This document shows, piece after piece, positions 6,436-8,075 of a stretch of 8,075 nucleotides of DNA; the stretch's first letter is position 1, and each line of letters begins with the position of its first letter. The position numbers and the translations under genes are program-made. This DNA comes from an uncultured Verrucomicrobiota bacterium (GTDB lineage: Bacteria > Verrucomicrobiota > Verrucomicrobiia > Limisphaerales > SXTU01), in contig CAIPBN010000851.1 in the NCBI GenBank assembly GCA_903863315.1, forward strand, positions 1 through 8,075, written 5' to 3'. The notes below the pieces were generated by a model. The model was not told the DNA's origin, did no database searches, and saw only the letters and a program-made list of their open reading frames with translations.

Positions 6436-7272
6436 ATGCACTCATTCCTTTGTCTATGGCTGTTGACCGCGTTGGGCGTGATGGCCGCCGAGTTTCCTCC
6501 GTTCACCCCCGGCAAAAGCACCGTCAGCTTCACCGAGCTGCCGAAGCAGGCCGAGCCGGACGAATTGAAATGGCGGCTGCACTCGCAGGAAAATCCCGGC
6601 GCGTTCGATCTCACCAAGGAGAAATTCCAGCTCCTCGTCCCCGCCGCTTACAAGCACACCGAGAAATGGGGCGTCTTCATCTGGGTCTCCCCCGGGGACG
6701 CCCCGGGCATCCCAGCGGACTGGGAGCCCGTGCTCGCCGCGCGCAAGCTCCTCTTCATCGGCGCGTTCAAATCCGGCAACCCCCGCAACATCTTCGACCG
6801 CATCCGGCTCGCCGTGTCCGCCAACACCGCGCTACGCGAGCGTTTCAACGTGGATGGCCGCCGCGTCTATGTGAGCGGCCACTCCGGCGGCGGCCGCGTG
6901 GCGAGCATGCTGGGCGTCGCCTACGCGGACATGTTCAGCGGCACGATTCCCTTCATGGGCGTGAACTTCTACGAGGACATCCCGGTGGGCGATGGGAAGA
7001 ACATCTATGGCGCGAACTTCATTCCCGACGATGAGGTGCTGGCCATCGCGAAGAAGTTTTGCCGCTACGCCCTGGTCACTGGCGAAAAGGACTTCAACCG
7101 CGCCGGCACCAAGACCGTCTTCGAGCACGGCTTCAAGAAGGAGGGCTTTGCCAACGTGCTTTACCTCGAAGCCCCCGGCATCGCGCACAACCTGCCGCCC
7201 GCGAAGTGGCTCGAACAGGCCCTCGACTTCCTCGATGCCGGCAAGCTCGCCAAACCGGCGGGTGCCAAGTAG
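6436..7272 (+). CDS. Secreted alpha/beta hydrolase (esterase / PHB-depolymerase-like)
   Basis: The start ATG at 6436 gives 278 residues with a short Sec signal peptide (MHSFLCLWLLTALGVMAA, cleavage about 18/19), so the enzyme is exported. The open frame extends to a TTG at 6388, but that would put an Arg-rich stretch before the signal, so the later start is preferred. The serine hydrolase triad can be read: nucleophile elbow G148-H149-S150-G151-G152 (VSGHSGGGRVAS), acid probably D219 (VTGEKDFNRAGT) and base H251 (PGIAHNLPP). The segments YKHTEKWGVFIWVSP and RFNVDGRRVYVSGHSGGG resemble the polyhydroxybutyrate depolymerase/feruloyl-esterase-like group, whose members cut carboxylic esters. The substrate cannot be named. 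It lies 142 bp after the TPR membrane protein gene and 141 bp before the next gene, so co-transcription is uncertain. Confidence 0.85.
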   Translation: MHSFLCLWLLTALGVMAAEFPPFTPGKSTVSFTELPKQAEPDELKWRLHSQENPGAFDLTKEKFQLLVPAAYKHTEKWGVFIWVSPGDAPGIPADWEPVLAARKLLFIGAFKSGNPRNIFDRIRLAVSANTALRERFNVDGRRVYVSGHSGGGRVASMLGVAYADMFSGTIPFMGVNFYEDIPVGDGKNIYGANFIPDDEVLAIAKKFCRYALVTGEKDFNRAGTKTVFEHGFKKEGFANVLYLEAPGIAHNLPPAKWLEQALDFLDAGKLAKPAGAK

Positions 7273-7413
7273 CCCGCGCCGGTCAAGAATGGTGGAGGGT
7301 CGGGCAATAACCGTGGAGTGCTCCGCAGCCCGCAGGACTATTCACAGACAGCGTCCGGTTCACGCAAAGCACCGCAGGTCGCAGTCAGCGGCCTGAAGCA
7401 AAGAAAGTCCTGT

Positions 7414-7635
7414 ATGATCAAGTTCTCCGAGTTGCTCATCTTCCTCGCCGCCGCCAGCCTGCCCACGGCCTACGTCCTCATCATGCGGCACTGCATCACC
7501 AAGAACGAGGCCGAGGATCTGGCCAGCCTGCCGCAGACTAGCGCGCCGGAAGCACACGATTGCTGCTGCGAACTCGCCGCCAAGGCCCTCGCGGGCAAGT
7601 CGCAGCCGCAGGAAATGCACCTCTCCGCCCGCTGA
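7414..7635 (+). CDS. Small single-pass membrane protein with a Cys-Cys-Cys motif
   Basis: I do not recognise this 73-residue protein. Residues about 5-24 (ELLIFLAAASLPTAYVLIM) form one hydrophobic helix. The rest is soluble: R25-H26-C27, an acidic stretch, then H48-D49-C50-C51-C52-E53 and a Lys/Gln-containing tail. Three adjacent Cys next to His-Asp, plus His-Cys at the membrane edge, could bind a metal or form disulfides. The ATG at 7414 is chosen because the helix then begins at once and AAGAAAG lies about 7-13 bases upstream as a weak ribosome site; an in-frame start at 7318 would add 32 unlike residues. Codons are strongly G/C-ending (many gcc, ctc, atc, aag), which supports a real gene. 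A hairpin follows it. Confidence 0.62.
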   Translation: MIKFSELLIFLAAASLPTAYVLIMRHCITKNEAEDLASLPQTSAPEAHDCCCELAAKALAGKSQPQEMHLSAR

Positions 7636-7666
7636 TACCGAACTCCGGAGACCGGCGGCAGTCAGC

Positions 7667-7731
7667 CCGCTTCAGCGTGCGGCAAGCCCGCCGGTTTCCG
7701 GCGGGCCTTTCAGCTCCCCAACCTGAAGCGG
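7667..7731. repeat. Nested inverted repeat between convergent genes
   Basis: CCGCTTCAG (7667-7675) is complemented exactly by CTGAAGCGG (7723-7731). The pair encloses the 9-bp hairpin at 7686-7706, so the transcript from either strand could form a two-tier structure. It fills most of the 126-bp gap between the small membrane protein gene and the propeller gene. Confidence 0.45.
7686..7710 (+). terminator. Hairpin terminator between convergent genes, possibly bidirectional
   Basis: GCCCGCCGG (7686-7694) pairs perfectly with CCGGCGGGC (7698-7706) around a TTT loop, followed by CTTT. The T-tract is short, so termination may be partial or helped by the outer repeat. It begins 50 bp past the small membrane protein stop codon and lies 51 bp past the end of the opposing gene at 7762, where it could serve both. 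Confidence 0.62.
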
Positions 7732-7761
7732 CGTGAACGCTGCGCCCCGCTGCTGGTCCAC

Positions 7762-8075
7762 TCAGGCCATCGGCGTGTGCCGGAACTTCCGCACCCGCCC
7801 CTGCGGCACCCACTCCACCACGTAGAGGTCGCCCTTCGAGTCCACCGTGAGCGCGTGCGGTGCGATGAACTCCGCGCGCTTGTCCTTCTCCTCCTTCGGC
7901 ACCGCCGCGCCGTCGCCCAGCCGCGCGACGATCTTGCCCGTGCCGTCCAGAATGCTCACCCGCGCGCCCAGCTCCGGCACATAGATGTGGCCCGCGTGCT
8001 GGTAGAAGCAACACGGCGCCTTGAAGTCAGGAATCGTCCGGCGATACACGAGGTCGAGCGAGAAAATCTCGATCC
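7762..8075 (-). CDS. NHL-repeat / six-bladed beta-propeller protein, C-terminal part (5' truncated by window)
   Basis: The frame stays open to the right edge, so only the last 103 residues are seen; the GTG at 8049 is internal. Two propeller strand groups can be read: GHIYVPELGARVSILDGTGKIVARLGDG and, after a charged insert (VPKEEKDKRAEF), APHALTVDSKGDLYVVEWVPQGRVRKFRH. The second matches the NHL form 'P-x-G/A-L-x-V-D-x-x-G-x-L-Y-V-x-E...G-R-V-x-K-F'. The phrase FKAPCCFYQHAGHIYVPELG is a blade with adjacent Cys. Such proteins are usually exported propellers that bind ligands or act as lyases or lactonases; no catalytic residues can be assigned from this fragment. It is convergent with the small membrane protein gene and shares the hairpin region. 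Confidence 0.78.
   Translation of the reverse strand, partial: IEIFSLDLVYRRTIPDFKAPCCFYQHAGHIYVPELGARVSILDGTGKIVARLGDGAAVPKEEKDKRAEFIAPHALTVDSKGDLYVVEWVPQGRVRKFRHTPMA

Noticed and set aside
1..8075. CRISPR arrays, insertion sequences, tRNA/rRNA genes, phage or defence genes
   Set aside because: I looked on both strands and saw no regularly spaced repeats, transposase-like products, cloverleaf-forming segments or known defence motifs.

Overview
The window is GC-rich bacterial DNA with dense coding on both strands and almost no recognisable Shine-Dalgarno sequences. It carries an exported sulfatase-like protein, a membrane protein of the GT-C type with C-terminal TPRs, an NHL-repeat propeller protein and several small exported enzymes. 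This mix suggests Verrucomicrobiota or a relative in the PVC group. That placement is an inference from gene content and style; no rRNA or other marker gene is present.

Layout. (1) Positions 2-976 (+) hold the C-terminal two thirds of a YidE/YbjL/AspT-type antiporter, cut by the window edge. (2) Positions 1156-1599 (+) encode a stand-alone hemerythrin-like protein. (3) Convergent to it, on the minus strand, two peroxiredoxin genes lie in tandem: a cytoplasmic one (2290-2769) followed 34 nt later by an exported one (1716-2255). They have a near-consensus sigma-70 promoter in front (2809-2837) and an intrinsic terminator behind (1655-1694), so they look like a compact two-gene operon. (4) Positions 2903-4360 (-) encode a full-length, signal-peptide-bearing sulfatase-family protein whose catalytic formylglycine Cys and two active-site His residues are replaced. 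(5) Divergent from it, 4548-6293 (+) encodes a polytopic membrane protein with a GT-C-like first loop and C-terminal TPRs. (6) Positions 6436-7272 (+) encode a secreted serine alpha/beta hydrolase. (7) Positions 7414-7635 (+) encode a 73-residue single-pass membrane protein with a Cys-Cys-Cys motif. (8) After a 9-bp hairpin nested in a second inverted repeat, a convergent NHL-propeller gene (7762-8075, -) runs off the right edge.

How the genes relate. Hemerythrin plus the two peroxiredoxins make a small oxygen/peroxide-handling neighbourhood, with peroxide removal in both cytoplasm and periplasm. The right half is mostly exported or membrane proteins with no obvious single pathway. The most notable observation is the sulfatase-family protein: it keeps the fold, the metal-binding Asp/Asn residues and the catalytic Arg/Lys residues, but lacks the nucleophile and both catalytic histidines, so it looks like a conserved pseudoenzyme or a protein with a changed activity. 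I found no CRISPR array, insertion sequence, tRNA, rRNA or phage gene.
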